Below are positions 1 to 6,616 of a DNA stretch of 28,430 nt, piece after piece. The stretch covers positions 1 through 28,430 of the forward strand of contig CAYOWK010000049.1 of the NCBI GenBank assembly GCA_964407665.1. Direction: 5' to 3'. The first letter of the stretch is position 1. Each line of letters opens with the position of its first letter. Made by a program: the position numbers and the translations under genes. The notes beneath the pieces were generated by a model. The model had not been told where the DNA came from. It did not search any database and saw only the letters and a list, made by a program, of their open reading frames with translations. Source of the stretch: CAYOWK01 sp964407665 (GTDB lineage: Bacteria; Pseudomonadota; Alphaproteobacteria; Caulobacterales; Hyphomonadaceae).

Positions 1-444
1 AAGGCGGGAGGACGGGACCACGGTCAAATCCTATCCTCACACCGGTCAGCAACCGGCCTGCGGGGCGCGTGGGAACACGCACCGGCCAGTGGCGACACTG
101 GCAGCTTATACAAGAAGGCGCGTTTCCACGCGCCCCGGCCTCCCATCAGGGAGGGGAGCTAATGCATCACGGACGGCGAAAGCCGGTCCGAAGAAGAAAG
201 CGTGTCCCGTATGGAAGACACCCGCCAGAAGCAGAGTAGACCTCATGGTGAGCAGGCGCGCGAAGCACGCCGTCGAGTTTATCCTGAGCCTGTCGAAGGA
301 TCGAACCACGAGGGCGGGGCTTCACCGGCAGATCGTTCACTCTGCCAACTGCGGGAATGTTCCCAAGTGAACGATCAGTCCGTGCTCACCGCGCCCCGTG
401 GTTAGACGGACGGGCGCTGCGCGCCCTGCTCACCATGAGGCGCT
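1..444 (+). repeat. Composite hairpin-rich repeat, copy A (inverted partner at 21740-22158)
   Basis: The region matches the reverse complement of 21740-22158 in a block pattern: positions 1-89 are almost identical, then short identical blocks (117-141, 165-192, 241-255, 301-328, 391-444) alternate with diverged segments. It is full of perfect hairpins: CCGGT 42-46 with 52-56; GCGTG 67-71 with 76-80 around GGAA; 85-91 with 96-102 around GCGA; 117-123 with 128-134; 139-144 with 149-154; 171-189 around GAAA. A second domain is a long-range stem of 241-256 with 425-440 (16 bp). Inside it 304-310 pairs with 397-403, and 331-341 pairs with 366-376 (11 bp). Short ORFs cross the region, but the frame is not kept between copies at the 90-116 segment, so I do not call a protein. 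The left boundary is the window edge and the element may extend further. Confidence 0.85.
283..299. repeat. 17-nt dispersed repeat CCTGAGCCTGTCGAAGG inside copy A
   Basis: The 17-mer CCTGAGCCTGTCGAAGG lies between two arms of the composite repeat and is absent at the matching place in copy B. From general knowledge, this motif and close variants (CCTGAGCTTGTCGAAGG) are very common short dispersed repeats in proteobacterial genomes. Its presence in only one copy suggests it was inserted into, or grew within, a variable segment of the composite element. Confidence 0.55.
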
Positions 445-493
445 GTCCAGGCGCCTGCAGCTGGCCCAAAACAGAGCCAGCCGCCAGACCCGA

Positions 494-1798
494 TCAGCCC
501 GACGGATCATCGTCGGCGACCTGCAGCAGGCGCACCAGCACCTTGTCGATGCGGCGGCCGTCCATGTCGATGACTTCGATGGAGATCTGCGACTGCTCGA
601 CCTTGTCGCCCTCCTTCGGCACCGCGCGAAGGATGTGCATCACCAGACCGGCGACCGTCGAATAACCCTCGGGCTCCTCGAACGCCCGCACGCCCAGAAG
701 ACGCTGCAGCTCATCTATGGGCGTCATGCCATCCAGCAGCCACGAGCCGTCATCGCGCTTCACGGGCGGCGACAGGCCTTCGTCCTCGCCCAGCGCAACG
801 TCTCCAGCGATGGACTCCAGAATGTCGGCGTCTGTCACAAGCCCCATCACGCCCCCATACTCGTCGGCGACGATCAGCATGCGAACCGGGCTTGTCCGCA
901 TGGTCGACAGGAGACGCAGGACGGGGACGGTCTCCGGCACGAACGTGGCCGGATGCATGACGGCTTCAAGGTCGACATCGCCGGTGCGGGCGAGGTGCGT
1001 CAGCAACTCTTTGGTCTGCACGACGCCGATGATCTCGTCGGCGTCGCCGCGGGCGACCGGAAAGCGCGAATGCCCGCTGCGCGCGATGGCGATGAGGATG
1101 TCTTCGCGGGCGGCCGACGCCTCCAGCCACACCATCTCGGTGCGCGGCGTCAGGATGGCTTTCACCGAGCGATCCGCAAGGCGCATAACGCCTTCGATCA
1201 TCTCGCGCTCTTCGCTTTCGATGATGCCGACCTTGGCTCCCTCGTCGATCAACGACTGGAGCTCTTCCTCAGTCACATCATCCTGGCCGCCGGTATTCAG
1301 CCGGAAAAGGCTGAGGAAGCTTTCGGTCGTGAGCCGGAGAAACCAGACCAGCGGCGAAGTTGCAGTCGCAATGGCCGCCATGATTGGCGCCATGAGCGCT
1401 GCGAGACGTTCCGGCGCCGCGAGCGCCATGCGCTTGGGAATCAGCTCCCCCAGCACCAGCGACAGGAAGGTGGTGAACACGATCACGAGGCCGAACGCGA
1501 TGGACGCGGAATAGCTCGTCATCGCCGGGAACGTGGAAGCGATCACGGGCTGCAGATCGTCGGACAGGGCCGTTGCGCCATAGGCGCCCGCCAGAACGCC
1601 GATGAGGGTGATTCCGATCTGGACCGTGGACAGCAGCTTGGAGGGATCGTCGAGCAGCTTCAGCGCGATGGCGGCGCCCTTGGAGCCCTTGTCGGCCATC
1701 GCCTTGAGACGGGGTTTGCGGGCCGAGACGATCGCCATCTCCGAAAGGGCAAAGACGCCGTTCAGGAGGATCAGCAAGACAAGAAGAAGGAGGTCCAT
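494..1798 (-). CDS. CorC/HlyC family CBS-domain membrane protein (DUF21)
   Basis: 434 residues. The N-terminal DUF21/CNNM membrane domain covers about residues 1-165, with hydrophobic segments near 2-18, 58-76, 97-118 and 133-155. A CBS pair follows at about 215-335 (TPRTEMVWL near 217-225, DEYGGVMGLVTDADILE near 312-328). A C-terminal CorC/HlyC transporter-associated domain occupies about 348-428. This order and length are usual for the family, whose members have been linked to Mg2+/Co2+ efflux or resistance; the substrate here cannot be read from sequence. It is an integral inner-membrane protein with cytoplasmic CBS domains that probably sense nucleotides. The ATG at 1798 opens directly on the first hydrophobic helix, as expected, though only a weak ribosome-binding site precedes it. 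The gene stands alone, its 3' end about 50 nt from composite repeat copy A. Confidence 0.9.
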   Translation of the reverse strand: MDLLLLVLLILLNGVFALSEMAIVSARKPRLKAMADKGSKGAAIALKLLDDPSKLLSTVQIGITLIGVLAGAYGATALSDDLQPVIASTFPAMTSYSASIAFGLVIVFTTFLSLVLGELIPKRMALAAPERLAALMAPIMAAIATATSPLVWFLRLTTESFLSLFRLNTGGQDDVTEEELQSLIDEGAKVGIIESEEREMIEGVMRLADRSVKAILTPRTEMVWLEASAAREDILIAIARSGHSRFPVARGDADEIIGVVQTKELLTHLARTGDVDLEAVMHPATFVPETVPVLRLLSTMRTSPVRMLIVADEYGGVMGLVTDADILESIAGDVALGEDEGLSPPVKRDDGSWLLDGMTPIDELQRLLGVRAFEEPEGYSTVAGLVMHILRAVPKEGDKVEQSQISIEVIDMDGRRIDKVLVRLLQVADDDPSG

Positions 1799-2019
1799 CT
1801 ATTTTGCCCGCCACGCGGCAGGCGCTCCATTGCGCCGGCGACCCGGCTGAACACGCCTTTTGCGATACTTGCCGGCGTCCATCAACGATTCCCTAGCCTT
1901 CCCGCCCCTCCAGCACGGAAATTACGCCCCGGAGACCCCTTTCACGCCGGGCCTGTTCATCCCAGCTTCAGGTTGGAGTATGCTACCATCTGCTATCATT
2001 TCAGATCACGGAGAGGTCC

Positions 2020-2496
2020 ATGCGTTACGCTCTCGTCGCCCTGGCTGGTCTTGCGGCCGCCCTCGCCCCCGCCGCCAGCGCGGTAACGGTGCAGGTCGCC
2101 ATGTCCGAGAAGTTCCAGGAGAAGCTCACCGACGATTATGGCGTCCGGGAGACTGAAATCCTTCAGGAAAATCTGACGCGGAAGATTGAGCGCGCCTTCG
2201 AGAAGACCGGCGTCAAGGCCGAGCGCGTGGTGATCACCATCGAGGACGCCCGCCCGAACCGCCCCACTTTCCAGCAGCTCAGCGACAAGATCGGTCTCGA
2301 CCCCATCCGCAGCTTCGGCACGGGCGGCGCCAAACTCATGGGCGTAGCCTTTGACGCCGCCGGCAACGAGATCGGCCGTCAGGAATATGACTGGTACGAA
2401 ACCGATATCAGCCAGTCCTATGGCGTCTCCACCTGGCATGACGCCAGCTACGCCTTTGGGCGGTTCGCCACCAAACTTGCCGGCAAGCTGGCCTGA
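2020..2496 (+). CDS. Hypothetical secreted (periplasmic) protein
   Basis: 158 residues. An N-terminal Sec signal peptide is clear: RY, a hydrophobic Ala/Leu core, and an ASA cleavage site at about residues 19-21. The mature part is mixed alpha/beta with no cysteine. It includes a charged helical stretch (about 30-65), an FGTGGAKLMGVAFD segment near 99-112, and a final helix ending in KLAGKLA. I do not recognise a named family. The start is well supported by GGAGAGG at 2010-2016, four nucleotides before the ATG. It is a single-gene unit: the upstream gene diverges, and a strong hairpin terminator at 2522-2550 closes it. The role is unknown; periplasmic location is inferred from the signal peptide and lack of membrane anchor or lipobox. 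Confidence 0.75.
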   Translation: MRYALVALAGLAAALAPAASAVTVQVAMSEKFQEKLTDDYGVRETEILQENLTRKIERAFEKTGVKAERVVITIEDARPNRPTFQQLSDKIGLDPIRSFGTGGAKLMGVAFDAAGNEIGRQEYDWYETDISQSYGVSTWHDASYAFGRFATKLAGKLA

Positions 2497-2521
2497 TCCT
2501 GCAGGCCTCGAGAACAGATGG

Positions 2522-2557
2522 GACCCGGCGCGAAGACCTTGCGCCGGGTCTTCGTTT
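2522..2557 (+). terminator. Rho-independent terminator between convergent genes
   Basis: A perfect 10-bp GC-rich stem (GACCCGGCGC 2522-2531 with GCGCCGGGTC 2541-2550) with a 9-nt loop is followed by TTCGTTTGT. It lies 25 nt after the secreted-protein stop and just beyond the queE stop on the other strand, so it may serve both. The T-rich tail favours the plus direction. Confidence 0.8.
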
Positions 2558-2558
2558 G

Positions 2559-3191
2559 TCAGCGAATGCCGATCAGCTTGTGGGTCTGCAGGCTCAGACG
2601 CCACTGGGGATTGGCGAGGCAATAGCGGGTCGCGGAGACTGTGTTCTCGGCCTCGGCGGGTCCATCCATCGGCTGCAGGAAGCGGTGGCTGAACGCCAGC
2701 CCCTCGAACCGCTCCGGCGGCGCATCCGCCTGCGGGAAGACCAGCTTCAGTTCGTGCCCCGTGGTCTGGACAAGCGGCGCTGTCGATTTCGGGCTGACGC
2801 ACACCCAGTCGATCGACGCGGGGGCCGCAATGGTCCCGTTGGTCTCGACCGCGACCTCGAAGCCGTGCTCATGCAGGGCGGCGATCAGGGGTTCATCCAG
2901 TTGCAGCAGCGGTTCACCGCCGGTGCACACGACATAGGGCTTGCCGCCGCCCGGCCAGCGCGCAGCTGCATGCGCCGCAAGGCTCGACGCATCGCGGAAC
3001 TTGCCGCCCCCCTCCCCGTCCGTGCCGATGAAATCGGTGTCGCAGAATCGGCAGACAGCCGTCGCCCGGTCACGCTCCAGCCCGCTCCAGAGATTGCACC
3101 CGGCAAAGCGCAGGAACACGGCCGGGCGGCCCGCCTGCGCGCCCTCGCCCTGCAGCGTGTAGAAGCATTCCTTGACCGAATACGTGGTCAT
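2559..3191 (-). CDS. queE: 7-carboxy-7-deazaguanine synthase (radical SAM, QueE)
   Basis: 210 residues from the ATG at 3191. QueE converts 6-carboxy-5,6,7,8-tetrahydropterin to 7-carboxy-7-deazaguanine in the preQ0/queuosine pathway, using a [4Fe-4S] cluster and SAM. The substrate-site motif FYTLQGEGAQAGRPAVFLRF is at residues 10-29. The cluster cysteines are C32, C47 and C50, i.e. CX14CX2C rather than classical CX3CX2C; this spaced form is known in a QueE subgroup (Burkholderia multivorans type). The SAM-binding GGEP motif is at 91-94, ETNGT at 116-120, and HKLIGIR ends the protein. The 3191 start is preferred over an upstream in-frame one (3251) because ATGA joins it to the queC stop, giving a 4-nt overlap that implies translational coupling. 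No queD or queF is in the window. Confidence 0.93.
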   Translation of the reverse strand: MTTYSVKECFYTLQGEGAQAGRPAVFLRFAGCNLWSGLERDRATAVCRFCDTDFIGTDGEGGGKFRDASSLAAHAAARWPGGGKPYVVCTGGEPLLQLDEPLIAALHEHGFEVAVETNGTIAAPASIDWVCVSPKSTAPLVQTTGHELKLVFPQADAPPERFEGLAFSHRFLQPMDGPAEAENTVSATRYCLANPQWRLSLQTHKLIGIR

Positions 3192-3895
3192 CGCGGCGTT
3201 CCGGCGCTCCAGCTCTCCCAACCCCGCTGCCTGAGATCGCAGGCCGGGCACGTCCCGCAGCCATGGCCCCAGGGATGGAGCTCGCCGCGTTCGCCCAGAT
3301 AGCAGGTATGCGTGTCCTCAACGATCAGGTCGACCAGACCTCGCCCGCCAAGCGTCTCGGCCAGCGCCCAGGTCGCCGCCTTGTCGATATGCATGAGCGG
3401 CGTCTCGATGGTGAAGGCCCTGTCCATGCCCAGCGACAGCGCTGTCTGCGTCGCATCGAGCGTGTCGCGCCGGCAGTCCGGGTAGCCGGAGAAATCGGTC
3501 TCGCACATGCCGCCGACCAGCCGGTCGATCCCGCGCCGGTACGCGACCGCGGCCGCAAGCGTCAGAAACATGATGTTGCGCCCGGGCACGAACGTGTTCG
3601 GCAGGCCGCTCCTGGCCAGCGCGATATCCTGGTCCCGCGTCAGGGCGGTGTCCGAGATCTTGCCCAGGACGGCGAGGTCCACCACATGATCCTCGCCGAG
3701 GCGGCCGCCCCAATCGGGGTAGTCGCGGCGGATGCGGTCAAGGACGGTCGTCCGGCACGTCAGCTCGATGCTGTGGCGCTGCCGGTAGTCGAAGCCGATG
3801 GTCTCGACCCGGGCGTACCGGGACAGGGCCCAGGCGAGGCAGACTGTGGAGTCCTGCCCGCCAGAGAACAGGACGAGAGCCGCATCGGTCGTCAT
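3188..3895 (-). CDS. queC: 7-cyano-7-deazaguanine synthase (QueC)
   Basis: 235 residues. QueC is an ATP-dependent ligase that turns 7-carboxy-7-deazaguanine plus ammonia into preQ0. It carries the PP-loop SGGQDS at residues 11-16, the GRNIMFL segment at 105-111, and the zinc-site cysteines C198, C213, C216 and C219 near the C-terminus. The length is normal. I chose the ATG at 3895, which has GGAGGT about 10 nt upstream. The alternative GTG at 3907 would lie almost on top of that ribosome-binding site. The stop overlaps the queE start (TGA inside ATGA at 3188-3191), so queC-queE is a two-gene operon. It is read divergently from the luxI-type gene across a 174-nt gap. I saw no preQ1 riboswitch in that gap. 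Confidence 0.93.
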   Translation of the reverse strand: MTTDAALVLFSGGQDSTVCLAWALSRYARVETIGFDYRQRHSIELTCRTTVLDRIRRDYPDWGGRLGEDHVVDLAVLGKISDTALTRDQDIALARSGLPNTFVPGRNIMFLTLAAAVAYRRGIDRLVGGMCETDFSGYPDCRRDTLDATQTALSLGMDRAFTIETPLMHIDKAATWALAETLGGRGLVDLIVEDTHTCYLGERGELHPWGHGCGTCPACDLRQRGWESWSAGTPR

Positions 3896-3989
3896 CGGTA
3901 GCACCACCTCCCGGGGTCACCCCCGCCCGCCCCCCTTGGCGCTGCCCGCCCGCCCCGTCAACACACCAACAAGCTGAGGGCTCCAGAAC

Positions 3990-4030
3990 AACAACTTAAG
4001 GTTGTTTTCGATCGCGCGGCAGGCGATAAC
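3990..4030 (+). promoter_or_regulatory. Candidate promoter with palindromic operator upstream of luxI-type gene
   Basis: The palindrome AACAAC-TTAAG-GTTGTT spans 3990-4006. Its right arm overlaps a possible -35 element TTGTTT (4002-4007), and 17 nt later there is GATAAC (4025-4030) as a -10. The start of transcription would fall near 4037, about 33 nt before the ATG. A 17-20 bp palindrome overlapping the -35 is the usual position of a lux box, the binding site of LuxR-type activators. The bases do not match the Vibrio lux-box consensus, so the assignment rests on position and symmetry alone. Confidence 0.4.
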
Positions 4031-4069
4031 ACTCTTGGGCGTTCCAGCCGGAACGCAAGGCCGGGGGAA

Positions 4070-4987
4070 ATGATGATCCACGCAGTCTCGCAAGCGAACC
4101 AGCACCTCTATGCGCGGCAACTGGATCAGATGTTTCGAATGCGACACGAGTATTACGTGCTCGGTCACGGCTGGAACGGTGTCGCCAGCCGCGACGGGCT
4201 TGAGACGGACGAGTTCGACGACGGCGACGTTGTCTACCTCCTCGCCGTCGATCCGTTCGGCGACGTCGCAGCATCGCTCCGCCTGAATCCGTGCAAGGGG
4301 CCGACGCTTTTGAAGAAGCTCCGGGACGACTATTGCCCGGACATGAATGAGCCTCTTGGTGATCCGACGGCCTGGGACCTGTCGCGCTGGATCGCGCGAC
4401 CGGAAGACCGGCGCGGAACCGAAGCCCGCTGGAAGACAAACTTCCAACGGGAACTGATGATCGGTCTACTTGAGTTCTGCGAGCGCCGGGGTGTCTCGCG
4501 TTTGACCATGCTGGCCGAATTGCGTCTGGCGGAGCGTATCCGGTCCTATGGATGGCCAGTCCGGTATCTGGGCGAACCGAAAGCCTATGAGGGCGGCAAG
4601 GGCGTCGCTGTAGCGGCCGAAATCGAAACGGGCCTGCATGTCATGGCGTTGTCGCGCCAGAAGACGGGCATCCATCACGGTGTCCTGTGTGAAGTTGTGC
4701 CGGGCCCCGAAACGCTGGCCCATGCGATCCTGCAGCAGGATGTCTTGGAAGCCGCCATCGACATCGGAGCCGCCCGCCTTGCCCGGCTCGCGCGGGCCAT
4801 GGCCCGCGCATCCGTCGCCGGGACCCCGGACGAGCCGGTCAGAGCGATCGAGTTCGTTGCCTCCCTGAACCGGATACTCGAATCGATGGGATCGGGTTTC
4901 GAGGCGCTCGCCGCTTCCAGCGACCTCGACGCTGCTGGACCGGACAGTCCGCTACCCCCCAAACACGTCGCCATGCGGCACGCCTGA
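4070..4987 (+). CDS. LuxI-type acyl-homoserine-lactone synthase with C-terminal extension
   Basis: 305 residues. LuxI enzymes join an acyl group from acyl-ACP or acyl-CoA to SAM to make a diffusible signal. The family residues are recognisable: R25, an aromatic at position 29 (Tyr instead of Phe), W35, D47 and D50 in ETDEFDD, R71 in SLRL, and R106. The usual catalytic-region Glu before that Arg (WEISR) is Asp here (WDLSR, D103). The synthase fold fits residues 1 to about 205; LuxI proteins are usually near 200-230 residues, so roughly 90 extra C-terminal residues follow, partly helical and rich in Ala/Arg. Tandem ATGs (4070 and 4073) follow GGGGGAA; the second has better spacing. No luxR is in the window. 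The gene is monocistronic. Confidence 0.85.
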   Translation: MMIHAVSQANQHLYARQLDQMFRMRHEYYVLGHGWNGVASRDGLETDEFDDGDVVYLLAVDPFGDVAASLRLNPCKGPTLLKKLRDDYCPDMNEPLGDPTAWDLSRWIARPEDRRGTEARWKTNFQRELMIGLLEFCERRGVSRLTMLAELRLAERIRSYGWPVRYLGEPKAYEGGKGVAVAAEIETGLHVMALSRQKTGIHHGVLCEVVPGPETLAHAILQQDVLEAAIDIGAARLARLARAMARASVAGTPDEPVRAIEFVASLNRILESMGSGFEALAASSDLDAAGPDSPLPPKHVAMRHA

Positions 4988-5040
4988 GCGCGGCGCACCA
5001 GGAAGAACGTTCCCTGATGCCGACCCGGGCGATCGCACAA

Positions 5041-5071
5041 ACAAAAACAGCCCGGCGCAAGCCGGGCTGTT
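5041..5071 (-). terminator. Rho-independent terminator between luxI-type gene and ompA
   Basis: A perfect 11-bp stem, AACAGCCCGGC (5046-5056) with GCCGGGCTGTT (5061-5071), is closed by a GCAA tetraloop. On the minus strand the stem runs into TTTTTGT, making it a strong terminator for ompA, whose stop is 27 nt away. It may also stop reading from the luxI side, where the tail is poorer. Confidence 0.9.
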
Positions 5072-5097
5072 CCTGAAGTTTCTAGGTCAAACCCGAG

Positions 5098-6264
5098 TTA
5101 CGAGTTCGGCCCGATCGTGATCGTCACAACCGCGCGGCGGTTGAGCGGCTCGCGAACGCCATCGGCGGTCGGCTTGGCCTGATCATTCTCACCTTTGGCC
5201 TCGGTACGGATCTGGGCCTCCGAGAGACCAGCGCCCACAAGAGCAGCCTTCACAGTGTCAGCGCGATTCGCCGAGAGGCGATCGTTGTAGGCAGCGCCAC
5301 CCGAAGAGTCCGTGTGACCGGCAACCGACGACAGCGTGACCGTGCAACCAGCATCCTTGGCGCGCGAAACGGCCTGCGAGATGATCTCGCGGTTGTTGGT
5401 GGTCAGGTCAGAACGATCCCACTCGAAGTAGACTGTGAACGGCTCAGGCTGAGTCGCGCAGGTCTGCGTCGCGGTGGTGTTGGTCGTCGGCGGCGGAGGC
5501 GGAGGCGGCGGCGGAGGCGGCGGCGGCGGCGGCGGCGGAGGCGGCGGGGGCGGCGGCGGCGGAGCCGCGGCAACCGGAGCCGACAACGCGAAGCGGATGC
5601 CCGCCGTCACTGCGTGTTCCTGGTAGGAGCCTTCATAGTCCGAGGCAGCCGTCAGGCCATCGTAGCTGAGGTCAGGGATGGCCAGATAGGTGTAGCCGAG
5701 TTCGGCCGTCGTCCGCTCGGAGATCTTGAAACCGAGACCCACCAGCGCGTTGAGAGCGAAGGCGGTGTCGTCATCGTCGAAACCGCTGGCGGCGATCCCG
5801 CCCGGCACGAAGTTCGAGCCCGAAGCGCGGCTGTCAACACGGGCAAGACCAGCGCCGAGACCGACGAACGGAGTCACTCGGCCGCCGACATTGAAATCCT
5901 TGATGGCGTTCAACATCAGGTTCGTGGTGCGGGTCGAGCCGACTGTACCAGCGCGTGTACCGGGCTGCACGCCACCGACCAGAACCGGATCGATGTCGAG
6001 CTTCACGTTACGGTAGGAGGGCGCGACTTCGACGCGCACACCGTTGCCGAAGCCATAGCCGAGCGCGAGACCATAAACGGTGTCGAAATCGAGACTGGCG
6101 TCGCCATCGAGCGAGCCACGCGTTCCCGGCACCGGATCAAAGTCCTGCGTACCATCAACGACAGCGCCAATTCGACCGGCGACATACCAACCTTCTTGTG
6201 CATGTGCCGCACCAGCCGTGACCATGGTCGCGGCGGCTGTTGCGCACAACAGTACCTTTTTCAT
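5098..6264 (-). CDS. OmpA-family outer-membrane protein with long proline linker
   Basis: 388 residues from the ATG at 6264, preceded by AAGGGGAA with good spacing; the in-frame start at 6321 has no such support. Residues 1-22 form a signal peptide ending AHA before QEGW. Residues about 23-230 look like an eight-strand outer-membrane beta-barrel (alternating aromatic/Gly strands, GLGYGFG-type turns). Next comes an uninterrupted run of 25 prolines (P235-P259), then a Thr-rich stretch. The C-terminal OmpA/MotB peptidoglycan-binding domain (about 273-385) has VYFEWDRSDL, GHTDSSGG, YNDRLSANRAD and LNRRAVV, including the Asp and Arg that bind diaminopimelate. It is expected to anchor the outer membrane to the wall. 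It is monocistronic and closed by the terminator at 5046-5071. Confidence 0.93.
   Translation of the reverse strand: MKKVLLCATAAATMVTAGAAHAQEGWYVAGRIGAVVDGTQDFDPVPGTRGSLDGDASLDFDTVYGLALGYGFGNGVRVEVAPSYRNVKLDIDPVLVGGVQPGTRAGTVGSTRTTNLMLNAIKDFNVGGRVTPFVGLGAGLARVDSRASGSNFVPGGIAASGFDDDDTAFALNALVGLGFKISERTTAELGYTYLAIPDLSYDGLTAASDYEGSYQEHAVTAGIRFALSAPVAAAPPPPPPPPPPPPPPPPPPPPPPPPPTTNTTATQTCATQPEPFTVYFEWDRSDLTTNNREIISQAVSRAKDAGCTVTLSSVAGHTDSSGGAAYNDRLSANRADTVKAALVGAGLSEAQIRTEAKGENDQAKPTADGVREPLNRRAVVTITIGPNS
5488..5562 (-). repeat. Proline-codon microsatellite, (CCN)25, inside ompA
   Basis: Seventy-five bases read on the minus strand as 25 consecutive proline codons, mostly CCG with some CCT and one CCC. 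On the plus strand they appear as a run of CGG/AGG triplets. It codes for the flexible linker between barrel and peptidoglycan-binding domain. Such triplet runs are prone to slippage by whole codons, which would change linker length without breaking the frame. Confidence 0.9.
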
Positions 6265-6616
6265 TACGTTCCCCTTCAAGACAGTGCTCCCCGACGCATT
6301 TCCGCCGGCGCTAAACTGCAAAACGCGGGCTTGCGATAATCGATCCCGCTACACGTTTTTTTTCCTTCTGGCGATACGTTCGTGCCAGAGCCCTGCTCGC
6401 AAAATGGCATTTTTCCCACTTCGTAGGCGTTGGGGCCACAATGCCGGACGGAACATTTCAATCCGGCAATGTCATCAGGTGAAAAGGACCGCCCCTGACG
6501 CCACAATCAAGTAGGAACCGTAATCTGCGACTCGCAAAAAGTCGACGTCGGGGTGCTTGTGTCTCCTGCGCCACGGGACCTAGCGTCACCTGCAGCTCAC
6601 TTTGGGGAAGACCGGG
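6265..6616. other. Divergent intergenic region, no gene recognised
   Basis: About 350 nt separate ompA (-) from the monooxygenase gene (+). The stretch must hold both promoters. It includes a T-run at 6356-6363 and is less GC-rich than the genes. I could not assign convincing -35/-10 pairs. The ORFs crossing it run on into the antisense strand of the monooxygenase gene and look like shadows. Confidence 0.5.

Noticed and set aside
89..370. Short protein in copy A and a similar one in copy B (22183-21746, minus)
   Set aside because: Segments look alike only because the DNA blocks are identical. The frame shifts between the blocks at 90-116, and hairpins explain the conservation better.
461..480. 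Terminator for the CorC-like gene (CTGGC with GCCAG)
   Set aside because: The stem is short, the loop long, and no T-run follows on the minus strand.
398..2086. Open frame of 562 codons on the plus strand
   Set aside because: It is antisense to the CorC-like gene, whose motifs are complete. The product is His/Arg/Asp-rich with no domain, typical of mirror frames in GC-rich genes.
3896..4069. preQ1 riboswitch before queC
   Set aside because: No preQ1 core or A-rich tail could be found on the minus strand.
5314..6339. Plus-strand frame with a long arginine run
   Set aside because: It is the mirror of the ompA proline tract.
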